Assembly (NCBI GenBank): GCA_043101605.1
Contig: JBICIG010000075.1
Location: 1-30,723 of the forward strand
DNA length: 30,723 nt
DNA from: JBICIG01 sp043101605
Lineage (GTDB): Bacteria > Planctomycetota > Phycisphaerae > Phycisphaerales > UBA1924
Direction: 5' to 3'
The notes below the pieces were generated by a model. It was not told the origin of the DNA, searched no databases, and worked only from the letters and a program-made list of their open reading frames with translations. Within the stretch, counting starts at the first letter, position 1. Each line of letters opens with the position of its first letter. The position numbers were made by a program, and so were the translations under genes. Below, in pieces: positions 1 through 6,606 of this stretch.

Positions 1-7
1 GCGCTAC

Positions 8-28
8 CACCCCCCCCCCGCGGGGGTG
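8..28. other. GC-rich hairpin downstream of the aldehyde dehydrogenase
   Basis: CACCCCC (8-14) can pair with GGGGGTG (22-28) around a short C-rich loop, about 45 bases beyond the stop codon of the minus-strand dehydrogenase gene. It could help end that transcript, but there is no T-run on either side, so it may be only a homopolymer tract. Nothing else is visible in bases 1-71. Confidence 0.25.
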
Positions 29-71
29 CGGGCCGGGTGCGGGGTCTTCCTGCAACGCATCCGCCCTCGAC

Positions 72-1562
72 TCATCCGGCCCTCGACTCATCCAGCTTGA
101 TGCACACATTCGTCGGCTCAGTAAAGAACCGCAACGCCTCGACGCCCCCCTCGCGCCCCACGCCCGACTGCTTCACCCCGCCGAAGGGCGTCCGCAGGTC
201 CCGCAGCATCCAGCAGTTCACCCACACGATCCCCGCCTCGAGCGATCGGCTCACCCGGTGCGCACGGCTCAGGTCCTTCGTCACCACCACCGCCGCGAGC
301 CCGTACTCGGTCGAGTTCGCCCGCGCCACCGCCTCGGCCTCATCCGCAAAGCTCGACACGCTCACCACCGGCCCGAAGATCTCGTTCCGCTCCACGCCGC
401 AGTCAGCCGCCAGCCCTGTCACGATCGTCGGCTCGACGAAGTACCCGCCGGAGCAGCGCTCAGGCAATCCGCGCGGCACGCCCCCGCCCAGCACCACCTC
501 GCCGCCCTCATGCCGCGCCCGCTCGATCGCGTCCAGCACCTTGTCGCGGTGATCCGCGCTCACCACCGCCCCGAAGCCCGTCGCTTCCTCCAGCGGATCG
601 CCGATGGTCAGCCGCCGCGCGCACGCGACCAGCCTCTCCACGAACGCGTCGTGCAGCCGCTCGTGCACCAGCACGCGCGATGCGCACAGACAGATCTGCC
701 CCTGATTCGTGAAGCCCGCCCGGCACGCCAACTCCGCCGCCGCGTCGAGGTCCGCATCCTCGAACACCAGCATCGCGTTCTTGCCGCCGAGTTCCAGGCT
801 CATGCGCTTGAACTTCGGGCCCGCCGCCGCCGCGAGCAGCCTGCCCGTTGCCGTTCCGCCCGTGAACGAGATCGTCGGCACATCGGGATGCGACACGATC
901 GCCGCCCCCGCATCCCCGCCGAACCCATGCACGATGTTCAGCACGCCCGCCGGCAGCCCCGCCTCACCCGCCAGCTCGCACATCAGCGACGCGGTCATCG
1001 GCGTCACCTCGCTCGGCTTGGCGACCGCCGTGTTCCCCGTCGCCAGCGCCGGCGCGATCTTCCAGGTCAGCAAATACAGCGGCAGGTTCCAAGGACTGAT
1101 CAGCCCCGCCACACCCCGCGGCTTGCGATGCACGAGATTGATCGCGCGCACATCCCCCGCCCCGTCCATCCCCGGCAGGTGTGTCTCGTACGCCTCGCCC
1201 GAACCGTGCAGGATCGCCGTCGCGAAGAACCGGAAGTTCGCCGCTGCCCGCGGGATGTCCACCCGCCGCGCCAGCGCGATCGGCTTGCCCGAATCGATCG
1301 ACTCAGCCAGCGCCAGCCGGTCGAGATTGCCCTCGATCAACTCCGCCAGCCGCAGCAGCGCCCGCGACCGCTCCGAAGGAGGCGTGTCGCGCCACCCCGG
1401 AAACGCCCGCTTCGCCGCCGCGACCGCGTCATCGACATCCGCCGCGTCAGACGCCGGCGCCGACGCATACACCCGCCCCGTCGCCGGCTCGACGACCTCA
1501 AGCGTGCGCCCGCTCCTCGCGTCACAGAACGCCCCATCGATGTAGTTGCGGATCGTGTCCAT
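72..1562 (-). CDS. aldehyde dehydrogenase, ALDH8 / 2-aminomuconate semialdehyde dehydrogenase type
   Basis: A complete 496-residue NAD(P)-dependent aldehyde dehydrogenase, expected to oxidise a semialdehyde to the acid in the cytoplasm. Visible family residues are the oxyanion Asn159 in ISPWNLPLYLLTWK, the general base Glu257 in SLELGGKN, the nucleophile Cys291 in NQGQICLCASR, and NEIFGPV. The stretches NLPLYLLTWK, NQGxICLC and the C-terminal NCWMLRDL...PFGG match ALDH8A1 and bacterial 2-aminomuconate/2-hydroxymuconate semialdehyde dehydrogenases better than generic betaine-aldehyde enzymes. The ATG at 1562 gives a normal family N-terminus and has a GAAGG just upstream. The gene lies 96 bases downstream of an SDR gene on the same strand; both could serve one aromatic or tryptophan-derived catabolic route, but no other gene of such a route is in the window. 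The exact substrate is inferred from motifs only. Confidence 0.9.
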   Translation of the reverse strand: MDTIRNYIDGAFCDARSGRTLEVVEPATGRVYASAPASDAADVDDAVAAAKRAFPGWRDTPPSERSRALLRLAELIEGNLDRLALAESIDSGKPIALARRVDIPRAAANFRFFATAILHGSGEAYETHLPGMDGAGDVRAINLVHRKPRGVAGLISPWNLPLYLLTWKIAPALATGNTAVAKPSEVTPMTASLMCELAGEAGLPAGVLNIVHGFGGDAGAAIVSHPDVPTISFTGGTATGRLLAAAAGPKFKRMSLELGGKNAMLVFEDADLDAAAELACRAGFTNQGQICLCASRVLVHERLHDAFVERLVACARRLTIGDPLEEATGFGAVVSADHRDKVLDAIERARHEGGEVVLGGGVPRGLPERCSGGYFVEPTIVTGLAADCGVERNEIFGPVVSVSSFADEAEAVARANSTEYGLAAVVVTKDLSRAHRVSRSLEAGIVWVNCWMLRDLRTPFGGVKQSGVGREGGVEALRFFTEPTNVCIKLDESRAG

Positions 1563-1595
1563 GCCTTCGAAGCTCTGCCCTCTCTAACCACTCTC

Positions 1596-1620
1596 GTGGC
1601 ACGGGCGTCCCGCCCGTGGC
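1596..1620. repeat. short intergenic palindrome (REP-like)
   Basis: CACGGGCG (1600-1607), TCC, CGCCCGTG (1611-1618), extended by GTGG/GC on the flanks. It sits between the SDR stop and the dehydrogenase start, both on the minus strand. I recall this palindrome as frequent between genes in planctomycete genomes, where it produces spurious GTGVPPV-like peptides. It could act as a terminator or mRNA-stability hairpin between the two genes. Confidence 0.6.
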
Positions 1621-1658
1621 TCCGCCTTCTACCCCCGCCGCTTGCTCCAAGCCGCGCT

Positions 1659-2450
1659 CTAGATCGTCCCCGTCCGCCCGCCGTCCACCGCGATGCTCTG
1701 CCCGTTCACATATCCCGCCGCCGGCGACGCCAGGAACGCGATCACCGCCGCCACCTCGTCCGGGTCGGCGAACCGCCCCGCGGGAATCGTCGCCCGCATC
1801 CCCGCGGCGACCTCCTCCTCGGTCGACCCCGACGCCGCCGCCTTCGAGCGGATCAGCGCCCACAGCCGCGCCGTCTCGGTGAAGCCCGGCAGGATGTTGT
1901 TCACCGTGATCCCGTGCCCCGCAAGCTCCAGGCTCAGCGTCTTGGCCCAACTCGCCACCGCCCCGCGGATCGTGTTCGACACTCCCAGCCCCGCGATCGG
2001 CTGCCGAACCGAGGTCGAGATCACATTGACGATCCGCCCGTAGCCCCCGTCGCGCATCCCCGGCACCACCGCCTGCGCCAGAAGCTGGTTGCACACCAGG
2101 TGCATCTCGAACGCCGCCCGATAGTCCTCCACATCCGCCTCGATCGCCCGCCCCGGGCCCGGCCCGCCGGTGTTGTTCACCAGCACCGACACCGCCCCGT
2201 TCTTCTCGACATCCGCCCGCACCGTCTCCTCGACGACCCGCGGCTGCGAGAAATCCGCGACCAGGAACGAATGCCGCTGCCCGTCCACTTCCGCCTCGAG
2301 GCTCGCGACCGTCTCCTCGAGCTTCGCCTCATCCCGCGCCAGCAGCGTCACCGACGCCCCCAGCCGCGAAATCGCCAACGCCGCCGACCGCCCGATCCCC
2401 TGCGTCGAACCACAGACGATCGCCCGCTTGCCAGAGAGATTCAGATCCAT
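1659..2450 (-). CDS. SDR-family oxidoreductase with atypical active site (3-oxoacyl-ACP reductase-like)
   Basis: A 263-residue single-domain short-chain dehydrogenase/reductase. The nucleotide-binding turn reads CGSTQGIG (residues 13-20), followed by VNNTGG (91-96) and the C-terminal YVNGQSIAVDGG typical of FabG-like proteins. The catalytic region is unusual: Ser145 is followed at the usual 13-residue spacing by Ser158 instead of Tyr, and Lys is replaced by Arg162 (SNTIR). A subgroup of FabG-like SDRs with imperfect cofactor and catalytic motifs is known, so this looks like a conserved variant and not a broken gene. The ATG at 2450 was chosen over upstream in-frame starts because the Rossmann fold begins right after it and a TACGCT box lies 6 bases before it. 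It probably shares a transcript with the dehydrogenase. Substrate unknown. Confidence 0.85.
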   Translation of the reverse strand: MDLNLSGKRAIVCGSTQGIGRSAALAISRLGASVTLLARDEAKLEETVASLEAEVDGQRHSFLVADFSQPRVVEETVRADVEKNGAVSVLVNNTGGPGPGRAIEADVEDYRAAFEMHLVCNQLLAQAVVPGMRDGGYGRIVNVISTSVRQPIAGLGVSNTIRGAVASWAKTLSLELAGHGITVNNILPGFTETARLWALIRSKAAASGSTEEEVAAGMRATIPAGRFADPDEVAAVIAFLASPAAGYVNGQSIAVDGGRTGTI

Positions 2451-2456
2451 GCCCAC

Positions 2457-2462
2457 AGCGTA
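2457..2462 (-). promoter_or_regulatory. -10-like box (TACGCT), possibly leaderless start of the SDR gene
   Basis: On the minus strand TACGCT is followed by 6 bases and then the ATG at 2450. The spacing puts the transcription start at or next to the A of ATG. No convincing -35 is seen. Confidence 0.35.
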
Positions 2463-2478
2463 GCGGCGGGGAGGCCGC

Positions 2479-3918
2479 TCAGTCCCACTCCCGCAACCTC
2501 TCGGGGATCTCAAAGACCGACTCCAAGGCGCCGCCCGCGATCCGATAGAGCGCGTGCTCTCCCTGCACATGCAGCGAATCATCACCGATCCGCCACAGCA
2601 CCGATTGCCTGATCCATGGCTTGGCGGCCCGCGGCCGAACAAGCAGCACCCGCTTCTCCATCGTGCGCACATCAAGCGTGCAATACGCAACGGCGCTCAC
2701 CTGTTTACCGCCGAATTCTTCCGCGCGGTCCTCGGCAAACCCCAGGATCGGCTCGGTCGGATGCCACACGCCGCGGCTCGACAGGTATCGATCCATCGCA
2801 AGCGTCGTCCGCTCGCCCGTCTCAATGTCCAAGAGCGCCAGCCGCCCATCGGGGAACGCCGCGTTCGCGTGCTCTTCGAGCACGATGAACCGCCCGTCGG
2901 CCGAGGTGTGCGCACCGCGATCCGCACGCGACGACAGACTCCTCAGATCCGCCGGATCACCGCTGAGCAGCGTCGGCAGGAATCCGTCCAACGGTACCAT
3001 CCAGATCGCATGATCGCCCTCGATCTCGCTGTACCGCCGAGCCCTCGCCATGTAGTCCTCGTGCGGATTCACCCCCGTCCGCCCGCCATCGGCGATCACG
3101 AAGCTCCGACCGGGAACCCACGAGAAACTCGTGCTTAGCCGCTCGGGCTCAGGCAGCAGCCACTCCTCCTCGGTTTGGATGTCGATCCCCGCGATGCGGA
3201 TCAGCACGGCCCCGTCCTCGCGGGCCGTGCGATACAGCCCCGCGATGCGCTCGCCCGCGGCATCGATCACAGGCGCGATCAGCCAGCCGTTCCACTCGGG
3301 CGATCCGATCGAACGCAGCAGACCCGATTTCAGATCGAGCACCTGCACCACCGTGTACACCTCGGACGACTCCCGGAACAGGCTCGTCCATGCGACGCGC
3401 TCGCCCTCGAAACTGACCGAGGCTGATCCGAAACTTCCTTGATCACGCGAATAACTCAGCAGCCTTTCGAGGTGCCCCGAGTCCGGATCAAACCGCAGCA
3501 GCACTTGGCGCAGGTCCGACCACGGCTCACCGCGGACATATGCATGGATGAGAAAAGTCCCCTCCGGCCCGGTCAGCGCGGACCACTGCTGCACATGTCG
3601 CGCTTCCTCGCCGAACGGCGTCGCGTCGGCGACAAACTCCACCATCCGATCGTCGAACCGCGGATGGGCCAGCGCCTCGACCCGTGCCGCCCACGCCCGC
3701 TCCTTCTTCTCCTCGGCCGCCCGAATTGCTGTTTCCCGAGCCGCGGCCTTCGCCCCCTCCTGCACATGCCACAGCCCGACCGCCGCGAGCGCCATCACCA
3801 CCAGCAGCACCCACGCCGACACTGCCCCTCGCCGGGCCCGCACCGGCCGCCTCCGACAACGCCCGACCCCCGGCCTCCCCCCATCCGGCGGCTCCGATCT
3901 GAGAATCTCGCTCTGCAT
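2479..3918 (-). CDS. membrane-anchored beta-propeller-like protein, function unknown
   Basis: A 479-residue protein that I do not recognise as a named family. Residues 1-31 are Arg-rich (cytoplasmic by the positive-inside rule), residues about 32-50 form one membrane segment (VSAWVLLVVMALAAVGLW), and a short Ala/Glu/Lys-rich helix follows. The rest has blade-like repeats of the TolB/WD40 kind: alternating beta-rich stretches with phrases such as GERIAGLY, DGRFIVLEEH, GRLALLDIETGERT and WHPTEPILGFAED. A periplasmic sensor or scaffold role is possible but inferred. The start at 3918 is preferred over longer in-frame starts reaching 4257, because those would run into the recA leader and promoter. 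The gene is divergent from recA and ends 29 bases from the SDR start. Confidence 0.7.
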   Translation of the reverse strand: MQSEILRSEPPDGGRPGVGRCRRRPVRARRGAVSAWVLLVVMALAAVGLWHVQEGAKAAARETAIRAAEEKKERAWAARVEALAHPRFDDRMVEFVADATPFGEEARHVQQWSALTGPEGTFLIHAYVRGEPWSDLRQVLLRFDPDSGHLERLLSYSRDQGSFGSASVSFEGERVAWTSLFRESSEVYTVVQVLDLKSGLLRSIGSPEWNGWLIAPVIDAAGERIAGLYRTAREDGAVLIRIAGIDIQTEEEWLLPEPERLSTSFSWVPGRSFVIADGGRTGVNPHEDYMARARRYSEIEGDHAIWMVPLDGFLPTLLSGDPADLRSLSSRADRGAHTSADGRFIVLEEHANAAFPDGRLALLDIETGERTTLAMDRYLSSRGVWHPTEPILGFAEDRAEEFGGKQVSAVAYCTLDVRTMEKRVLLVRPRAAKPWIRQSVLWRIGDDSLHVQGEHALYRIAGGALESVFEIPERLREWD

Positions 3919-3926
3919 GGCTTTTG

Positions 3927-3932
3927 ATAGTA
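3927..3932 (-). promoter_or_regulatory. -10-like box (TACTAT) for the propeller-like gene
   Basis: TACTAT on the minus strand lies 8 bases before the ATG at 3918, so the transcript would have almost no leader. It sits back to back with the recA promoter candidate in the same divergent spacer. Confidence 0.4.
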
Positions 3933-3950
3933 CACAACGCCCGAGAACGC

Positions 3951-3979
3951 TTGACGGGCTGTTCGGGATCTGATACCGT
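3951..3979 (+). promoter_or_regulatory. probable recA promoter
   Basis: TTGACG (3951-3956), a 17-base spacer and TACCGT (3974-3979), with GATACC overlapping as an alternative -10. The predicted start leaves a leader of about 180 bases before the recA ATG. An AAGGAGGA-like stretch near 4028 inside the leader is not followed by a convincing gene. Confidence 0.5.
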
Positions 3980-4166
3980 CCGCCCGCCGGGCCCGCGACC
4001 GTCGCCGCCCCCGGCACGAGATGGTTCAAGGAGGACCATCCGGCACCCGCGTCGGGAGTCGTTGTGTCACCTGGGACAGTGCCCCGTCTCCCCGCCCAGC
4101 CCCTCCGGGCTCGGCCAGGAAGGGCCCGCCAGCCGGCATGCGACGCAGACAGAAAGGACGGGCCCC

Positions 4167-5354
4167 ATGCCCACCTCCACCAAGGCGGACGCCGCGCGCA
4201 CCTCTTCCGGCAAGTCCTCCAAGTCGTCTTCCAAGACTGACAACAAGCCCGACACAAAGTCAGACAACAAGCCCGAATCGGTCGCCATCGATGCGCCCGA
4301 GCAGGACACCCCTTCCAAGCCCGTCGTCGAGACCAAGCCCGTTGACCCCGCCAAGGTCCAGGCTCTGGGTCGCACCGTCGAGCAGATCGAGAAGGCCTTC
4401 GGCAAGGGCTCGATCATGCGCCTCGACGAGGACGCCTACCTCGCCATACCCGGCACCTCCACCGGCGCGCTCAGCCTCGATCTCGCACTCGGCGGCAAGG
4501 GCATCCCCCGCGGCCGAATCGTCGAGATCTTCGGCCCCGAGTCCTCGGGCAAGACCACCCTCGCCCTCACCGTCGCCGCCAATGCTCAGCGCGACGGCGG
4601 CGTCGCCGCGTTCATCGACGCCGAGCACGCCCTCGACCCCACCTGGGCCCGAAAGCTCGGCGTCAACATCGACGACATGCTCGTCAGCCAGCCCGACACC
4701 GGCGAGCAGGCCCTCGAAATCTGCGAACTCCTCGTCCGCTCCAACGCCGTCGATGTCATCGTCATCGACTCCGTCGCCGCCCTCATCCCCCGCGCCGAGA
4801 TCGAGGGCGAGATGGGCGACGCCGTCGTCGGGCTCCAGGCACGCCTCATGAGCCAGGCCATGCGCAAGCTCACCGGCGTCATCGCCCGCTCCAACTGCAC
4901 CGTCATCTTCATCAACCAGATCCGCGAGAAAATCGGCGTCATGTTCGGCTCCCCCGAAACCACGCCCGGCGGCCGCGCCCTCAAGTTCTACTCCTCCGTC
5001 CGCATCGACATCCGCCGCACCGGCGCCATCAAGGACGGCGAGAACAATGTCGGCAACCGCGTCCGCGCCCGCGTCGTCAAGAACAAGGTCGCCCCGCCCT
5101 TCCGCCAGGCCGAGTTCGACATCATGTTCGACGAGGGCATCTCCGCCGCCGGCGACCTCGTCGACCTCGCCGTCGAGGACAAGGTCTGCCAGAAGTCCGG
5201 CGCCTGGTTCAGCTACGGCGAGGTCCGCCTCGGGCAGGGCCGCGAGAACGCCAAGCAGTTCCTCCGCGACAACCCGGACCTCTTCAAGGAGATCCGCGCC
5301 AAGATCCTCGACATCCGCATCCCCAAGCCCGCAAGGAAGCCCGAATCGGCCTGA
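4167..5354 (+). CDS. recA: recombinase RecA
   Basis: A 395-residue RecA, the ATP-dependent strand-exchange protein of homologous recombination and the SOS response. Visible motifs are KAFGKGSIMRL (77-86), Walker A GPESSGKTT (123-131), Walker B-type VDVIVIDS (195-202), the L1 region after EIEGEMGD (211-218) and the L2 region INQIREKIGVMFGSPETT (249-266). The first 60 residues are an added Lys/Ser/Asp/Pro-rich low-complexity tail absent from E. coli RecA. The protein ends in a short basic tail (IPKPARKPESA) instead of the usual acidic one. The ATG at 4167 follows AGAAAGGA; an upstream in-frame extension to 3924 would cover the promoter and was rejected. The gene is followed by a GC-rich hairpin. 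Confidence 0.97.
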   Translation: MPTSTKADAARTSSGKSSKSSSKTDNKPDTKSDNKPESVAIDAPEQDTPSKPVVETKPVDPAKVQALGRTVEQIEKAFGKGSIMRLDEDAYLAIPGTSTGALSLDLALGGKGIPRGRIVEIFGPESSGKTTLALTVAANAQRDGGVAAFIDAEHALDPTWARKLGVNIDDMLVSQPDTGEQALEICELLVRSNAVDVIVIDSVAALIPRAEIEGEMGDAVVGLQARLMSQAMRKLTGVIARSNCTVIFINQIREKIGVMFGSPETTPGGRALKFYSSVRIDIRRTGAIKDGENNVGNRVRARVVKNKVAPPFRQAEFDIMFDEGISAAGDLVDLAVEDKVCQKSGAWFSYGEVRLGQGRENAKQFLRDNPDLFKEIRAKILDIRIPKPARKPESA

Positions 5355-5416
5355 TCTCCATCGACCCGCGCGGCGAACCCCGCCCCGACGAGCGATGAAC
5401 CGATAGACCACCACCC

Positions 5417-5459
5417 CGCGCCGGCGCGCACGCCCCTCCCGGGCCTCCGCGCCGGCGCG
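5417..5459. terminator. GC hairpin downstream of recA
   Basis: Two copies of the self-complementary 12-mer CGCGCCGGCGCG (5417-5428 and 5448-5459) pair around an 19-base C-rich loop and are followed by TTT. The stem is strong but the T-run is short, so termination is likely but not certain. Confidence 0.6.
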
Positions 5460-5512
5460 TTTGCGCGCGCACCACTTGCCCCAACCCCCGCCATCCCGCA
5501 CACTCTCCCGCC

Positions 5513-6091
5513 ATGGGCCTGTTCCGCTCACTCTTCAAGCCCGCGACCCGCTGCCCCGCCTGCGGCCGACGCGCCCCGCTCAACTCCGCCGCCTTCCACC
5601 CCGGCCCGCGCCAGGGCGAATACCGCTGCGCCGCCTGCAGCCACACCTTCCGCCCGGGCGAGTCACCCTCCAGCCCGGCAAACCCCGCCGCCCCCGAGCC
5701 CGAGTTCACCGCCGACAACTCGATCCACATCGCCGCCGAGCAGGGAGACACCGCCCGCGTGCGCCGATTCCTTGACGCCGGCGAATCCCCCGACGCGCCC
5801 GATCCCGTCGGGCTCGGCCCGCTGCACTACGCCGCCCCCAAGGACCGCCTCGAGGTCCTGCGCCTCCTGCTCGATCGCGGCGCCGACCCCAACGCCCGGG
5901 GCCAGGGCGGGCTCGCCCCGATCCACGGAGCCGCCTTCCGCGGCGCCCTCGGCTCGATCCGCCTGCTCATCGAACGCGGCGCCGATCCCAACGCCCGCAC
6001 CGACGCCGGCGCCACCCCGCTCACCATCGCCCGCACGAAAGACCAGCACGACGCCGCCCGCCTGCTCGAGCAACTCGGCGGCACGACCTGA
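5513..6091 (+). CDS. zinc-ribbon / ankyrin-repeat protein
   Basis: A 192-residue soluble protein of two parts. Residues 14-42 carry two CxxC pairs (CPAC at 14-17, CAAC at 39-42), a zinc-ribbon spacing. After a Pro/Glu-rich linker, residues about 68-190 hold four ankyrin repeats, recognised by NSIHIAAEQGD, GPLHYAAPKDRLEVLRLLLD, RGADPNARGQGG and RGADPNARTDAGATPLTIA. Ankyrin repeats bind other proteins; the ribbon may bind zinc, nucleic acid or a partner. No enzymatic motif is present. The start ATG at 5513 begins directly with MGLFRSLFKP, leaving the ribbon close to the N-terminus. It stands alone between recA and a tRNA gene. The target is unknown. Confidence 0.8.
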   Translation: MGLFRSLFKPATRCPACGRRAPLNSAAFHPGPRQGEYRCAACSHTFRPGESPSSPANPAAPEPEFTADNSIHIAAEQGDTARVRRFLDAGESPDAPDPVGLGPLHYAAPKDRLEVLRLLLDRGADPNARGQGGLAPIHGAAFRGALGSIRLLIERGADPNARTDAGATPLTIARTKDQHDAARLLEQLGGTT

Positions 6092-6102
6092 ACCCCCGCC
6101 GA

Positions 6103-6132
6103 TTGTCCGCTCGGGGGGATCGTGGATACACT
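6103..6132 (+). promoter_or_regulatory. probable tRNA-Leu promoter
   Basis: TTGTCC (6103-6108), an 18-base spacer and TACACT (6127-6132), ending 13 bases before the mature tRNA 5' end. The same TACACT -10 is found before rpsL. Confidence 0.5.
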
Positions 6133-6145
6133 CGCCTTCCCGCAC

Positions 6146-6231
6146 GCGGATGTGGCGGAACTGGCAGACGCGCTAGGTTCAGGTCCTAGTGGGGGTAAAA
6201 CCCCGTGGAGGTTCGAATCCTCTCATCCGCA
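6146..6231 (+). tRNA. tRNA-Leu (anticodon CAG)
   Basis: An 86-base class II tRNA. The acceptor stem pairs GCGGATG (6146-6152) with CATCCGC (6224-6230), followed by discriminator A. The anticodon stem CTAGG/CCTAG encloses the loop TTCAGGT, giving anticodon CAG, which reads CUG. A long variable arm (TGGGGGTAAAACCCCG) is typical of leucine tRNAs, and the T arm contains GGTTCGAATCC. The 3' CCA is not encoded and must be added after transcription. Confidence 0.95.
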
Positions 6232-6301
6232 TTCTCATCGTTCCGAGCGACCACCTGACCGCCCGGACCCCACCCGGCCCACGCCGACCCGGGAGCCGAC
6301 C

Positions 6302-6499
6302 ATGGACAAGAAGAAGATCATCCTCCTCTCCGTCGCGGGCGTGCTCCTCCTCGTCGCCGGCTACTTCATCTACAAGGAGGTTGCCGGCCCCGGCGCCGAG
6401 AACCAAGCCGCCGTCGAAGGCTCCGCCCGCGAGCCCGAGCCCGAAACCGACCCCAACCAGTACCGCGGCGGGCCCATGACCGTCCCCGGCGGCAACTGA
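6302..6499 (+). CDS. small single-pass membrane protein, function unknown
   Basis: A 65-residue protein. A KKK N-terminus precedes a hydrophobic segment (residues about 6-24, IILLSVAGVLLLVAGYFIY) and a short acidic, Pro/Gly-rich tail (EPEPETDPNQYRGGP). The positive-inside rule puts the tail outside the cytoplasm. GGGAG at 6291-6295 is a well placed ribosome site for the ATG at 6302. The position 70 bases after tRNA-Leu may mean transcription through the tRNA. I do not recognise a family. The coding potential is supported by composition and the clean membrane segment, not by homology. Confidence 0.6.
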   Translation: MDKKKIILLSVAGVLLLVAGYFIYKEVAGPGAENQAAVEGSAREPEPETDPNQYRGGPMTVPGGN

Positions 6500-6533
6500 C
6501 CCGCCCCCACGCCCGCCCCCACCCGAACGCTCC

Positions 6534-6562
6534 GCCCCGCTGCGAGCAAACCGCGGCGGGGC
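6534..6562 (+). terminator. weak hairpin after the small membrane protein gene
   Basis: GCCCCGC (6534-6540) pairs with GCGGGGC (6556-6562); TGTCGTTT follows. The stem is short, the loop is 15 bases, and the T-run is interrupted. Confidence 0.4.
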
Positions 6563-6594
6563 TGTCGTTTCCCCACCTCACGCCGCCGCCCCTC

Positions 6595-6600
6595 TAGCCT
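6595..6600 (+). promoter_or_regulatory. -10-like box (TAGCCT) 6 bases before a start codon
   Basis: TAGCCT, six bases, then the ATG at 6607 of the RNase HII-like gene, with no ribosome site between. It fits a leaderless transcript. Confidence 0.4.
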
Positions 6601-6606
6601 GCACCC

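Noticed and set aside
258..2612. Very long open frame (784 codons) antisense to the dehydrogenase and SDR genes
   Set aside because: Arg/His/Pro-rich with no family motif; a by-product of GC-rich codon use on the other strand. The same holds for the long antisense frames at 7605-9569, 12176-15154 and 17882-20767.
3941..3976. LexA-type SOS box near the recA promoter (GAAC...GTTC)
   Set aside because: GAAC at 3945 and GTTC at 3961 are 12 bases apart, which fits neither the Gram-positive (CGAACN4GTTCG) nor the alphaproteobacterial (GTTCN7GTTC) pattern.
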